Positions 1 to 9,703 of a stretch of DNA of 35,930 nucleotides are shown one piece after another (position 1 is the first letter of the stretch; each line of letters opens with the position of its first letter). The stretch covers positions 1 to 35,930 of the forward strand of contig JABANP010000528.1 of assembly GCA_013115135.1 (NCBI GenBank). Direction: 5' to 3'. The translations under genes were made by a program, and so were the position numbers. The notes below the pieces were generated by a model. The model made no database searches. It was not told the origin of the DNA and saw nothing but the letters and a program-made list of their open reading frames with translations. The stretch is from Perkinsus olseni (taxonomy: Eukaryota > Perkinsozoa > Perkinsida > Perkinsidae).

Positions 1-65
1 GTCGAGAATCGGACTCGAGACCTCTCGCACCCGAAGCGAGAATCATAGCACTATATCACACAGCC
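1..65 (-). pseudogene. tRNA-Pro(CGG)-like, partial, degenerate
   Basis: Cut by the window edge. CGG loop; T-loop TCCGATT (T55C) and D arm GATATAGTGC damage both internal promoter boxes. Confidence 0.6.
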
Positions 66-194
66 ACAAAAAACAATTCATAGAGGAAGCTTGCGCGCTT
101 CTGTGTCTGTCGCTAGAAGCCGTGCGCCTCCGAAGACGCCGTAGCAACTCCAACTCGGTGCATGATCTAATGCATATATCGAATGATGGTGCAA

Positions 195-268
195 TACTGG
201 AACCGAGAGTCGAACTCGGGACCTACTGCGTGTTAGGCAGTCGTCATAACCAACTAGGCCATTCCAGC
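195..268 (-). tRNA. tRNA-Val(AAC)
   Basis: Anticodon loop CTAACAC, the usual eukaryotic Val loop. Acceptor GCTGGAA/TTCCAGT, anticodon stem and T stem all pair; type-A spacer follows. Confidence 0.8.
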
Positions 269-368
269 AAGCTGAAGAAACATCTCATTCCGTGGCCCCG
301 GTGAGCTCCGTGATCTTAAATGCCCGTCTACATTACAGGCCGTGCTCAGCAGCAAGACACCTAATCGC

Positions 369-440
369 GGGCTGAGTCGAGAATCGAACTCGAGACCTCT
401 CGCACCCAAAGCGAGAATCATACCACTAGACCACACAGCC
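369..440 (-). tRNA. tRNA-Pro(TGG)
   Basis: Loop TTTGGGT gives TGG. D arm, anticodon stem and T arm fit eukaryotic tRNA-Pro; the only acceptor fault is the 6-67 T-T pair shared by the family. Confidence 0.8.
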
Positions 441-569
441 ACACCAGTGTGTATGTAGCAGGGGCTTCGGTGCCCCAGGAGCAGTCGCTAGAAACCGTCC
501 GCATTCGAAGACGCGGTAGCAACTCCAAAACGGCGCATGATCTAACGCATATTTCGAATGATGGTGCAA

Positions 570-643
570 TGCTGGAACCGAGAGTCGAACTCGGGACCTA
601 CTGCGTGTGAGGCAGTCGTCATAACCAACTAGACCATTCCAGC
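570..643 (-). tRNA. tRNA-Val(CAC)
   Basis: Loop CTCACAC gives CAC. Acceptor closes with a G-C pair here, better than other copies. Confidence 0.8.
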
Positions 644-743
644 AAGCTGAAGAGACATCTCATTCCGTGGCCCCGGCGCGCTCCGTGATCTTAAATGCCC
701 GTCTACTATATAGGTAGAGCTCAGCAGCAAGACAGCTAATCGC

Positions 744-815
744 GGGCTGAGTCGAGAATCGGACTCGAGACCTCTCGCACCCGAAGCGAGAATCGTACCA
801 CTAGACCCCACAGCC
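744..815 (-). pseudogene. tRNA-Pro(CGG)-like, B box damaged
   Basis: Loop TTCGGGT gives CGG; T-loop T55C. D arm still close to intact. Confidence 0.55.
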
Positions 816-944
816 ATGCCGCCGAGTACGTAGCAGGGGCTTCGGTGCCCCAGGAGCAGTCGCTAGAAGCCGTCCGCATTCGAAGACGAGGTAGCAACTC
901 CAAAACGGCGCATGATCTAACGCATATTTCGAATGATGGTGCAA

Positions 945-1018
945 TACTGGAACCGAGAGTCGAACTCGGGACCTACTGCGTGTGAGGCAGTCGTCATAAC
1001 CAACTAGACCATTCCAGC
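945..1018 (-). tRNA. tRNA-Val(CAC)
   Basis: CAC loop, all stems paired; type-B spacer with TTTT downstream. Confidence 0.8.
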
Positions 1019-1085
1019 AAGCTGAAGAGACATCTCATTCCGTGGCCCCGGCGCGCTCCGTGATCTTAAATGCCCGTCTACTATA

Positions 1086-1591
1086 AAGGGAGTTTCAAAA
1101 CTTCGTGAACAACTTTGAACTCTTGAAATTTCTCAACGACCGACCGTACGAAACTGAAACTTTGTGAGAGTATAGCTAGCATGGTGACGAATGAACATGG
1201 CTATTATGGCATCTTCAGTCGCGCCGTCCTAGGCGTGACTGCTGAGGGAGTTGAGCAAGTCACAAGGGCTGTGGAACACTGAAAATTTTTATCTCCCGAC
1301 TCCATCGGGTCTAGGGGGTTCCGAGTCCGCTGATTAACGTGAGATAAGTTTCCAGCCTTCTTTCGAGCCCCAATGCCTCTCAATTAACTCAAGTCGAGCG
1401 CATCCCCACCAGCGTGAGATGAAACCGACAGACACGACATGCTCGTTGGTCCCGAAAAAGAGAGTCTTTACAACAGCCACGTCCATTCCTCACCATGTTA
1501 GCCATAATATCACAAAGTTTCAGTTTCGTACAGTCGGTCGTTGAGAAATTTCAAGAGTTCAGAGTTGTTCACGAAGTTTTGAAACTCCCTT
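1086..1591. mobile_element. Tc1/mariner-like MITE in the tRNA array
   Basis: A 506-bp insert with ~82-bp terminal inverted repeats (1086-1167 and 1510-1591) that begin AAGGGAGTTTCAAAAC and differ at only two or three positions. It splits the TATATA of a Pro-Val spacer and is flanked by TA on both sides (1084-1085, 1592-1593); undisturbed units have a single copy. No ORF of note, so non-autonomous. The TA duplication and long TIRs point to the Tc1/mariner superfamily; the family is not recognised. Confidence 0.85.
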
Positions 1592-1626
1592 TATAGGTAG
1601 AGCTCAGCAGCAAGACAGCTAATCGC

Positions 1627-1698
1627 GGGCTGAGTCGAGAATCGGACTCGAGACCTCTCGCACCCGAAGCGAGAATCATACCACTAGACCACACAGCC
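1627..1698 (-). pseudogene. tRNA-Pro(CGG)-like, B box damaged
   Basis: CGG loop, T55C in the T-loop, D arm intact; first copy after the MITE. Confidence 0.55.
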
Positions 1699-1827
1699 AT
1701 GCCTCCGAGTACGTAGCAGGGGCTTCGGTGCCCCAGGAGCAGTCGCTAGAAACCGTCCGCATTCGAAGACGCGGTAGCAACTCCAAAACGGCGCATGATC
1801 TAACGCATATTTCGAATGATGGTGCAA

Positions 1828-1901
1828 TACTGGGACCGAGAGTCGAACTCGGGACCTACTACGTGTTAGGCAGTCGTCACAACCAACTAGACCATACCAG
1901 C
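1828..1901 (-). tRNA. tRNA-Val(AAC), acceptor mismatch
   Basis: AAC loop; acceptor GCTGGTA/TCCCAGT has a T-C mismatch at 6-67. Confidence 0.65.
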
Positions 1902-2002
1902 AAGCTGAAGAGACATCTCATTCCGTGGTCCCGGGTGAGCTCCGTGATCTTAAATGCCTGTCTACTATATAGGCCGTGCTCTGCAGCAAGACACCTAATC
2001 GC

Positions 2003-2074
2003 GGGCTGAGTCGAGAATCAGACTCGAGACCTCTCGCACCCGAAGCGAGAATCATAGCACTATATCACACAGCC
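2003..2074 (-). pseudogene. tRNA-Pro(CGG)-like, degenerate
   Basis: CGG loop; T-loop TCTGATT and D arm GATATAGTGC both damaged. Confidence 0.55.
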
Positions 2075-2203
2075 ACAAAAAACAATTCATTGAGGAAGCT
2101 TGCGCGCTTCTGTGTCTGTCGCTAGAAGCCGTGCGCCTCCGAAGACGCCGTAGCAACTCCAACTCGGTGCATGATCTAATGCATATATCGAATGATGGTG
2201 CAA

Positions 2204-2277
2204 TACTGGAACCGAGAGTCGAACTCGGGACCTGCTACGTGTTAGGCAGTCGTCACAACCAACTAGACCATACCAGC
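2204..2277 (-). tRNA. tRNA-Val(AAC), weak stems
   Basis: AAC loop; one acceptor mismatch (6-67) and an A-C at the top of the anticodon stem. Confidence 0.6.
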
Positions 2278-2377
2278 AAGCTGAAGAGACATCTCATTTC
2301 GTGGTCTGGGTGAGCTCCGTGATCTTAAATGCCTGTCTACTATATAGGCCGTGCCCTGCAGCAAGACACCTAATCGC

Positions 2378-2449
2378 GGGCTGAGTCGAGAATCGGACTC
2401 GAGACCTCTCGCACCCGAAGCGAGAATCATCGCACTATATCACACAGCC
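2378..2449 (-). pseudogene. tRNA-Pro(CGG)-like, degenerate
   Basis: CGG loop; both promoter boxes damaged (T55C, D arm GATATAGTGC). Confidence 0.55.
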
Positions 2450-2578
2450 ACAAAAAACAATTCATTGAGGAAGCTTGCGCGCTTCTGTGTCTGTCGCTAG
2501 AAGCCGTGCGCCTCCGAAGACGCCGTAGCAACTCCAACTCGGTGCATGATCTAATGCATATATCGAATGATGGTGCAA

Positions 2579-2652
2579 TACTGGAACCGAGAGTCGAACT
2601 CGGGACCTACTGCGTGTTAGGCAGTCGTCATAACCAACTAGACCATTCCAGC
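2579..2652 (-). tRNA. tRNA-Val(AAC)
   Basis: AAC loop, stems intact, type-A spacer. Confidence 0.8.
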
Positions 2653-2752
2653 AAGCTGAAGAGACATCTCATTCCGTGGCCCCGGTGAGCTCCGTGATCT
2701 TAAATGCCCGTCTACATTACAGGCCGTGCCCTGCAGCAAGACACCTAATCGC

Positions 2753-2824
2753 GGGCTGAGTCGAGAATCGGACTCGAGACCTCTCGCACCCGAAGCGAGA
2801 ATCATAGCACTATATCACACAGCC
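2753..2824 (-). pseudogene. tRNA-Pro(CGG)-like, degenerate
   Basis: CGG loop; T55C and D arm damage. Confidence 0.55.
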
Positions 2825-2953
2825 ACAAAAAACAATTCATTGAGGAAGCTTGCGCGCTTCTGTGTCTGTCGCTAGAAGCCGTGCGCCTCCGAAGACGCCG
2901 TAGCAACTCCAACTCGGTGCATGATCTAATGCATATATCGAATGATGGTGCAA

Positions 2954-3027
2954 TACTGGAACCGAGAGTCGAACTCGGGACCTACTGCGTGTTAGGCAGT
3001 CGTCATAACCAACTAGACCATTCCAGC
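2954..3027 (-). tRNA. tRNA-Val(AAC)
   Basis: AAC loop, stems intact; near-identical to the copy at 2579. Confidence 0.8.
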
Positions 3028-3127
3028 AAGCTGAAGAGACATCTCATTCCGTGGCCCCGGTGAGCTCCGTGATCTTAAATGCCCGTCTACATTACAGGCC
3101 GTGCTCAGCAGCAAGACACCTACTCGC

Positions 3128-3199
3128 GGGCTGAGTCGGGAATCGAACTCGAGACCTCTCGCACCCAAAGCGAGAATCATACCACTAGACCACACAGCC
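3128..3199 (-). tRNA. tRNA-Pro(TGG)
   Basis: TGG loop; boxes intact, one extra T-stem mismatch (52-62). Confidence 0.7.
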
Positions 3200-3328
3200 A
3201 CACCGATGTGTATGTAGCAGGGGCTTCGGTGCCCCAGGAGCAGTCGCTAGAAACCGTCCGCATTCGAAGACGCGGTAGCAACTCTAAAACGGCGCATGAT
3301 CTAACGCATATTTCGAATGATGGTGCAA

Positions 3329-3402
3329 TACTGGAACCGAGAGTCGAACTCGGGACCTACTGCGTGTGAGGCAGTCGTCATAACCAACTAGACCATTCCA
3401 GC
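3329..3402 (-). tRNA. tRNA-Val(CAC)
   Basis: CAC loop, stems intact. Confidence 0.8.
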
Positions 3403-3502
3403 AAGCTGAAGAGACATCTCATTCCATGGTCCCGGTGAGCTCCGTGAACTTAAATGCTCGTCTACTATATAGGCCGTGCTCTGCGGCAAGACACCTAATC
3501 GC

Positions 3503-3574
3503 GGGCTGAGTCGAGAATCGGACTCGAGACCTCTCGCACCCGAAGCGAGAATCATAGCACTATATCACACAGCC
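3503..3574 (-). pseudogene. tRNA-Pro(CGG)-like, degenerate
   Basis: CGG loop; both boxes damaged. Confidence 0.55.
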
Positions 3575-3703
3575 ACAAAAAACAATTCATAGAGGAAGCT
3601 TGCGCGCTTCTGTGTCTGTCGCTAGAAGCCGTGCGCCTCCGAAGACGCCGTAGCAACTCCAACTCGGCGCATGATCTAATGCATATTTCGAATGATGGTG
3701 CAA

Positions 3704-3777
3704 TACTGGGACCGAGAGTCGATCTCGGGACCTACTGCGTGTTAGGCAGTCGTCACAACCAACTAGACCATTCCAGC
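3704..3777 (-). pseudogene. tRNA-Val(AAC)-like, B box damaged
   Basis: AAC loop, but T54A in the T-loop and an A-C acceptor mismatch. Confidence 0.55.
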
Positions 3778-3877
3778 AAGCTGGCGAGACATCTCATTCC
3801 GTGGTCCCGGTGAGCTCCGTGATCTTAAATGCCTGTCTACTATATAGGTCGTGCTCAGCAGCAAGACACCTAATCAC

Positions 3878-3949
3878 GGGCTGAGTCGAGAATCGAACTC
3901 GAGACCTCTCTCACCAGAAGCGAGAATCATACCACTAGACCACACAGCC
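3878..3949 (-). tRNA. Pro-scaffold tRNA with CTG (Gln) anticodon
   Basis: Body is the array's tRNA-Pro with intact A and B boxes, but the loop TTCTGGT reads CTG, a Gln anticodon. The 3' side of the anticodon stem is GAGAG, leaving a G-A mismatch at 30-40. Sequence error or a decaying copy are alternatives. Confidence 0.55.
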
Positions 3950-4078
3950 ACACCGGTGTGTATGTAGCAGGGGCTTCGGTGCCCCAGGAGCAGTCGCTAG
4001 AAACCGTCCGCATTCAAAGACGCGGTAGCAACTCCAAAACGGCGCATAATCTAACGCATATTTCGAATGATGGTGCAA

Positions 4079-4152
4079 TACTGGAACCGAGAGTCGAACT
4101 CGGGACCTACTGCGTGTTAGGCAGTCGTCATAACCAACTAGACCATTCCAGC
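4079..4152 (-). tRNA. tRNA-Val(AAC)
   Basis: AAC loop, stems intact. Confidence 0.8.
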
Positions 4153-4252
4153 AAGCTGAAGAGACATCTCATTCCGTGGTCCCGGTGAGCTCCGTGATCT
4201 TAAATGCCCGTCTACTATATAGGTAGAGCTCAGCAGCAAGACACCTAATCGC

Positions 4253-4324
4253 GGGCTGAGTCGAGAATCGAACTCGAGACCTCCCGCACCCAAAGCGAGA
4301 ATCATTCCACTAGACCACACAGCC
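4253..4324 (-). tRNA. tRNA-Pro(TGG)
   Basis: TGG loop; anticodon stem keeps pairing through one T-G wobble. Confidence 0.75.
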
Positions 4325-4453
4325 ACACCGATGTGTATGTAGCAGGGGCTTCGGTGGCCCAGGAGCAGTCGCTAGAAACCGTCCGCATTCGAAGACGCGG
4401 TAGCAACTCCAAAACGGCGCATGATCTAACGCATATTTCGAATGATGGTGCAA

Positions 4454-4527
4454 TACTGGAACCGAGAGTCGAACTCGGGACCTACTGCGTGTTAGGCAGT
4501 CGTCATAACCAACTAGACCATTCAAGC
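4454..4527 (-). tRNA. tRNA-Val(AAC), acceptor mismatch
   Basis: AAC loop; acceptor GCTTGAA gives a T-C mismatch at 4-69, a mark shared with the copy at 5579. Confidence 0.65.
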
Positions 4528-4627
4528 AAGCTGAAGAGACATCTCATTCCGTGGCCCCGGTGAGCTCCGTGATCTTAAATGCCCGTCTACATTACAGGCC
4601 GTGCTCAGCAGCAAGACACCTAATCGC

Positions 4628-4699
4628 GGGCTGAGTCGAGAACCGAACTCGGGACCTCACGCACCTCAAGCGAGAATCATACCACTAGACCACACAGCC
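4628..4699 (-). tRNA. Pro-scaffold tRNA with GAG (Leu) anticodon
   Basis: Pro body and promoter boxes, but loop TTGAGGT reads GAG. The anticodon stem has a T-T mismatch (28-42) and the T stem one mismatch, so function is doubtful. Confidence 0.55.
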
Positions 4700-4828
4700 A
4701 CACCGGCGTGTATGTAGCAGGGGCTTCGGTGCCCCAGGAGCAGTCGCTAGAAACCGCCCGCATTCGAAGACGCGGTAGCAACTCCAAAACGGCGCATGAT
4801 CTAACGCATATTTCGAATGATGGTGCAA

Positions 4829-4902
4829 TACTGGAACCGAGAGTCGAACTCGGGACCTACTGCGTGTGAGGCAGTCGTCATAACCAACTAGACCATTCCA
4901 GC
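4829..4902 (-). tRNA. tRNA-Val(CAC)
   Basis: CAC loop, stems intact. Confidence 0.8.
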
Positions 4903-5002
4903 AAGCTGAAGAGACATCTCATTCCATGGTCCCGGTGAGCTCCGTGATCTTAAATGCTCGTCTACTATATAGGCCGTGCTCTGCGGCAAGACACCTAATC
5001 GC

Positions 5003-5074
5003 GGGCTGAGTCGAGAATCGAACTCGAGACCTCTCGCACCCAAAGCGAGAATCATACCACTAGACCACACAGCC
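5003..5074 (-). tRNA. tRNA-Pro(TGG)
   Basis: TGG loop, boxes intact. Confidence 0.8.
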
Positions 5075-5203
5075 ACACCGGTGTGTATGTAGCAGGGGCT
5101 TCGGTGCCCCAGGAGCAGTCGCTAGAAACCGTCCGCATTCGAAGACGCGGTAGCAACTCCAAAACGGCGCATGATCTAACGCATATTTCGAATGATGGTG
5201 CAA

Positions 5204-5277
5204 TACTGGAACCGAGAGTCGCACTCGGGACCTACTGCGTGTGAGGCAGTCGTCATAACCAACTAGACCATTCCAGC
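5204..5277 (-). pseudogene. tRNA-Val(CAC)-like, B box damaged
   Basis: CAC loop; T-loop TGCGACT (T55G). Confidence 0.55.
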
Positions 5278-5377
5278 AAGCTGAAGAGACATCTCATTCC
5301 ATGGTCCCGGTGAGCTCCGTGATCTTAAATGCTCGTCTACTATATAGGCCGTGCTCTGCAGCAAGACACCTAATCGC

Positions 5378-5449
5378 GAGCTGAGTCGAGAATCGGACTC
5401 GAGACCTCTCGCACCCGAAGCGAGAATCATAGCACTATATCACACAGCC
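5378..5449 (-). pseudogene. tRNA-Pro(CGG)-like, degenerate
   Basis: CGG loop; both boxes damaged. Confidence 0.55.
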
Positions 5450-5578
5450 ACAAAAAACAATTCATAGAGGAAGCTTGCGCGCTTCTGTGTCTGTCGCTAG
5501 AAGCCGTGCGCCTCCGAAGACGCCGTAGCAACTACAACTCGGCGCATGATCTAATGCATATTTCGAATGATGGTGCAA

Positions 5579-5652
5579 TACTGGGACCGAGAGTCGAACT
5601 CGGGACCTACTGCGTCTTAGGCAATCGTCATAACCAACTAGACCATTCAAGC
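5579..5652 (-). tRNA. Val-scaffold tRNA with AAG (Leu) anticodon
   Basis: Val body with loop CTAAGAC, so the anticodon is AAG. A second change, T-G wobble in the anticodon stem, keeps it paired; one acceptor mismatch remains. Confidence 0.6.
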
Positions 5653-5752
5653 AAGCTGAAGAGACATCTCATTCCGTGGCCCCGGTGAGCTCCGTGATCT
5701 TAAATGCCCGTCTACATTACAGGCCGTGCTCAGCAGCAAGACACCTAATCGC

Positions 5753-5824
5753 GGGCTGAGTCGAGAACCGAACTCGGGACCTCACGCACCTCAAGCGAGA
5801 ATCATACCACTAGACCACACAGCC
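5753..5824 (-). tRNA. Pro-scaffold tRNA with GAG (Leu) anticodon
   Basis: Duplicate of the copy at 4628, with the same loop and the same stem mismatch. Confidence 0.55.
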
Positions 5825-5953
5825 ACACCGGCGTGTATGTAGCAGGGGCTTCGGTGCCCCAGGAGCAGTCGCTAGAAACCGCCCGCATTCGAAGACGCGG
5901 TAGCAACTCCAAAACGGCGCATGATCTAACGCATATTTCGAATGATGATGCAA

Positions 5954-6027
5954 TACTGGAACCGAGAGTCGAACTCGGGACCTACTGCGTGTGAGGCAGT
6001 CGTCATAACCAACTAGACCATTCCAGC
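5954..6027 (-). tRNA. tRNA-Val(CAC)
   Basis: CAC loop, stems intact. Confidence 0.8.
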
Positions 6028-6127
6028 AAGCTGAAGAGACATCTCATTCCATGGTCCCGGTGAGCTCCGTGATCTTAAATGCTCGTCTACTATATAGGCC
6101 GTGCTCTGCGGCAAGACACCTAATCGC

Positions 6128-6199
6128 GGGCTGAGTCGAGAATCGAACTCGAGACCTCTCGCACCCAAAGCGAGAATCATACCACTAGACCACACAGCC
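6128..6199 (-). tRNA. tRNA-Pro(TGG)
   Basis: TGG loop, boxes intact. Confidence 0.8.
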
Positions 6200-6328
6200 A
6201 CACCGGTGTGTATGTAGCAGGGGCTTCGGTGCCCCAGGAGCAGTCGGTAGAAACCGTCCGCATTCGAAGACGCGGTAGCAACTCCAAAACGGCGCATGAT
6301 CTAACGCATATTTCGAATGATGGTGCAA

Positions 6329-6402
6329 TACTGGAACCGAGAGTCGCACTCGGGACCTACTGCGTGTGAGGCAGTCGTCATAACCAACTAGACCATTCCA
6401 GC
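6329..6402 (-). pseudogene. tRNA-Val(CAC)-like, B box damaged
   Basis: CAC loop; T55G, duplicate of 5204. Confidence 0.55.
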
Positions 6403-6502
6403 AAGCTGAAGAGACATCTCATTCCATGGTCCCGGTGAGCTCCGTGATCTTAAATGCTCGTCTACTATATAGGCCGTGCTCTGCAGCAAGACACCTAATC
6501 GC

Positions 6503-6574
6503 GGGCTGAGTCGAGAATCGGACTCGAGACCTCTCGCACCCGAAGCGAGAATCATAGCACTATATCACACAGCC
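6503..6574 (-). pseudogene. tRNA-Pro(CGG)-like, degenerate
   Basis: CGG loop; both boxes damaged. Confidence 0.55.
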
Positions 6575-6703
6575 ACAAAAAACAATTCATAGAGGAAGCT
6601 TGCGCGCTTCTGTGTCTGTCGCTAGAAGCCGTGCGCCTCCGAAGACGCCGTAGCAACTACAACTCGGCGCATGATCTAATGCATATTTCGAATGATGGTG
6701 CAA

Positions 6704-6777
6704 TACTGGGACCGAGAGTCGAACTCGGGACCTACTGCGTGTTAGGCAGTCGTCACGACCAACTAGACCATTCCAGC
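6704..6777 (-). tRNA. tRNA-Val(AAC), acceptor mismatch
   Basis: AAC loop; A-C at 6-67 in the acceptor. Confidence 0.65.
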
Positions 6778-6877
6778 AAGCTGGAGACACATCTCATTCC
6801 GTGGTCCCGGTGAGCTCCGTGATCTTAAATGCCTGTCTACTATATAGGTCGTGCTCAGCAGCAAGACACCCAATCGC

Positions 6878-6949
6878 GGGCTGAGTCGAGAATCGAACTC
6901 GAGACCTCTCGCACCCGAAGCGAGAATCATACCACTAGACCACACAGCC
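6878..6949 (-). tRNA. tRNA-Pro(CGG)
   Basis: CGG loop with intact A and B boxes. Confidence 0.75.
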
Positions 6950-7078
6950 ACACCGGTGTGTATGTAGCAGGGGCTTCGGTGCCCCAGGAGCAGTCGCTAG
7001 AAACCGTCCGCATTCAAAGACGCGGTAGCAACTCCAAAACGGCGCATGATCTAACGCATATTTCGAATGATGGTGCAA

Positions 7079-7152
7079 TACTGGAACCGAGAGTCGAACT
7101 CGGGACCTACTGCGTGTTAGGCAGTCGTCATAACCAACTAGACCATTCCAGC
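7079..7152 (-). tRNA. tRNA-Val(AAC)
   Basis: AAC loop, stems intact. Confidence 0.8.
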
Positions 7153-7252
7153 AAGCTGAAGAGACATCTCATTCCGTGGTCCCGGTGAGCTCCGTGATCT
7201 TAAATGCCCGTCTACTATATAGGCCGTGCTCTGCAGCAAGACACCTAATCGC

Positions 7253-7324
7253 GGGTTGAGTCCAGAATCGGACTCGAGACCTCTCGCACCCGAAGCGAGA
7301 ATCATAGCACTATACCACACAGCC
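7253..7324 (-). pseudogene. tRNA-Pro(CGG)-like, degenerate
   Basis: CGG loop; T55C, D-arm damage and acceptor changes. Confidence 0.5.
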
Positions 7325-7453
7325 ACAAAAAACAATTCATAGAGGAAGCTTGCGCGCTTATGTGTCTGTCGCTAGAAGCCGTGCGCCTCCGAAGACGCCG
7401 TAGCAACTCCAACTCGACGCATGATCTAATGCATATTTCGAATGATGGTGCAA

Positions 7454-7527
7454 TACTGGGACCGAGAGTCGAACTCGGGACCTACTGCGTGTGAGGCAGT
7501 CGTCATAACCAACTAGACCATTCCAGC
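7454..7527 (-). tRNA. tRNA-Val(CAC), acceptor mismatch
   Basis: CAC loop; A-C at 6-67. Confidence 0.65.
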
Positions 7528-7627
7528 AAGCTGAAGAGACATCTCATTCCGTGGTCCCGGTGAGCTCCGTGATCTTAAATGCCCGTCTACTATATAGGCC
7601 GTGCTCAGCAGCAAGACACCTAATCGC

Positions 7628-7699
7628 GGGCTGAGTCGAGAATCGAACTCGAGACCTCTCGCACCCAAAGCGAGAATCATACCACTAGACCACACAGCC
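7628..7699 (-). tRNA. tRNA-Pro(TGG)
   Basis: TGG loop, boxes intact. Confidence 0.8.
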
Positions 7700-7828
7700 A
7701 CACCGGTGTGTATGTAGCAGGGGCTTCGGTGCCCCAGGAGCAGTCGCTAGAAACCGTCCGCATTCGAAGACGCGGTAGCAACTCCAAAACGGCGCATGAT
7801 CTAACGCATATTTCGAATGATGGTGCAA

Positions 7829-7902
7829 TACTGGAACCGAGAGTCGAACTCGGGACCTACTGCGTGTTAGGCAGTCGTCATAACCAACTAGACCATTCCA
7901 GC
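7829..7902 (-). tRNA. tRNA-Val(AAC)
   Basis: AAC loop, stems intact, type-B spacer. Confidence 0.8.
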
Positions 7903-8002
7903 AAGCTGAAGAGACATCTCATTCCGTGGTCCCGGTGAGCTCCGTGATCTTAAATGCCCGTCTACTATATAGGCCGTGCTCAGCAGCAAGACACCTAATC
8001 GC

Positions 8003-8074
8003 GGGCTGAGTCGAGAATCGAACTCGAGACCTCTCGCACCCGAAGCGAGAATCATACCACTAGACCACACAGCC
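8003..8074 (-). tRNA. tRNA-Pro(CGG)
   Basis: CGG loop, boxes intact. Confidence 0.75.
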
Positions 8075-8203
8075 ACACCGGCGTGTATGTAGCAGGGGCT
8101 TCGGTGCCCCAGGAGCAGTCGCTAGAAACCGTCCGCATTCGAAGACGCGGTAGCAACTCCAAAACGGCGCATGATCTAACGCATATTTCGAATGATGGTG
8201 CAA

Positions 8204-8277
8204 TACTGGAACCGAGAGTCGAACTCGGGACCTACTGCGTGTTAGGCAGTCGTCATAACCAACTAGACCATTCCAGC
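8204..8277 (-). tRNA. tRNA-Val(AAC)
   Basis: AAC loop, stems intact. Confidence 0.8.
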
Positions 8278-8377
8278 AAGCTGAAGAGACATCTCATTCC
8301 GTGGTCCCGGTGAGCTCCGTGATCTTAAATGCCCGTCTACTATATAGGCCGTGCTCAGCAGCAAGACACCTAATCGC

Positions 8378-8449
8378 GGGCTGAGTCGAGAATCGGACTC
8401 GAGACCTCTCGCACCCGAAGCGAGAATCATAGCACTAGACCACACAGCC
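8378..8449 (-). pseudogene. tRNA-Pro(CGG)-like, B box damaged
   Basis: CGG loop; T55C, D arm nearly intact. Confidence 0.55.
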
Positions 8450-8577
8450 ACAAAAACAATTCATAGAGGAAGCTTGCGCGCTTCAGTGTCTGACGCTAGA
8501 AGCCGTGCGCCTCCGAAGACGCCATAGCAACTCCAACTCGGCGCATGATCTAACGCATATTTCGAACGATGGTGCAA

Positions 8578-8651
8578 TACTGGAACCGAGAGTCGAACTC
8601 GGGACCTACTGGGTGTGAGGCAGTCGTCATAAGCAACTAGACCATTCCAGC
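8578..8651 (-). tRNA. tRNA-Val(CAC), stem mismatch
   Basis: CAC loop; C-C mismatch at the base of the anticodon loop. Confidence 0.55.
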
Positions 8652-8751
8652 AAGCTGGAAAGACATCTCATTCCGTGGTCCCGATGAGCTCCGTGATCTT
8701 AAATGCTTGTCTACTATATAGGTCGTGCTCAGCAGCAAGACACCCAATCGC

Positions 8752-8823
8752 GGGCTGAGTCGAGAATCGAACTCGAGACCTCTCGTACCCGAAGCGAGAA
8801 TCATACCACTAGACCACACAGCC
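8752..8823 (-). tRNA. tRNA-Pro(CGG), stem mismatch
   Basis: CGG loop, boxes intact; C-A mismatch at 31-39. Confidence 0.6.
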
Positions 8824-8952
8824 ACAAAAAACAATTCATAGAGGAAGCTTGCGCGCTTCTGTGTCTGTCGCTAGAAGCCGTGCGCCTCCGAAGACGCCGT
8901 AGCAACTACAACTCGGCGCATGATCTAATGCATATTTTGAATGATGGTGCAA

Positions 8953-9026
8953 TACTGGGACCGAGAGTCGAACTCGTGACCTACTGCGTGTTAGGCAGTC
9001 GTCACGACCAACTAGACCATTCCAGC
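8953..9026 (-). tRNA. tRNA-Val(AAC), T-stem mismatch
   Basis: AAC loop; one broken T-stem pair and an A-C in the acceptor. Confidence 0.55.
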
Positions 9027-9126
9027 AAGCTGGAGACACATCTCATTCCGTGGTCCCGGTGAGCTCCGTGATCTTAGATGCCTGTCTACTATATAGGTCG
9101 TGCTCAGCAGCAAGACACCCAATCGC

Positions 9127-9198
9127 GGGCTGAGTCGAGAATCGAACTCGAGACCTCTCGCACCCGAAGCGAGAATCATACCACTAGACCACACAGCC
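9127..9198 (-). tRNA. tRNA-Pro(CGG)
   Basis: CGG loop, boxes intact. Confidence 0.75.
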
Positions 9199-9327
9199 AC
9201 ACCAGTGTGTATGTAGCAGGGGCTTCGGTGCCCCAGGAGCAGTCGCTAGAAACCGTACGCATTCAAAGACGCGGTAGCAACTCCAAAACGGCGCATGATC
9301 TAACGCATATTTCGAATGATGGTGCAA

Positions 9328-9401
9328 TACTGGAACCGAGAGCCGAATTCGGGACCTACTGCGTGTTAGGCAGTCGTCATAACCAACTAGACCATTCCAG
9401 C
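9328..9401 (-). tRNA. tRNA-Val(AAC), T-arm changes
   Basis: AAC loop; T-loop TTCGGCT and one T-stem mismatch. Confidence 0.55.
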
Positions 9402-9502
9402 AAGCTGAAAAAGACATCTCATTCCGTGGTCCCGGTGAGCTCCGTGATCTTAAATGCTCGTCTACTACATAGGCCGTGCTCTGCAGCAAGACACCTAATC
9501 GC

Positions 9503-9574
9503 GGGCTGAGTCGAGAATCGGACTCGAGACCTCTCGCACCCGAAGCGAGAATCATAGCACTATATCACACAGCC
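9503..9574 (-). pseudogene. tRNA-Pro(CGG)-like, degenerate
   Basis: CGG loop; both boxes damaged. Confidence 0.55.
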
Positions 9575-9703
9575 ACAAAAAACAATTCATAGAGGAAGCT
9601 TGCGCGCTTCTGTGTCTGTCGCTAGAAGCCGTGCGCCTCCGAAGACGCCGTAGCAACAACAACTCGGCGCATGATCTAATGCATATTTCGAATGATGGTG
9701 CAA

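Larger units (their letters stand above)
4517..6766. repeat. 1,125-bp higher-order duplication inside the array
   Basis: Three consecutive units (about 4517-5641) recur as the next three (about 5642-6766). The paired marks are the GCTTGAA acceptor (4527 and 5652), the GAG-anticodon Pro body (4628 and 5753), the TGG Pro (5003 and 6128) and the T55G Val (5204 and 6329), each exactly 1,125 bp apart. It implies unequal exchange of three units at once. Confidence 0.8.
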
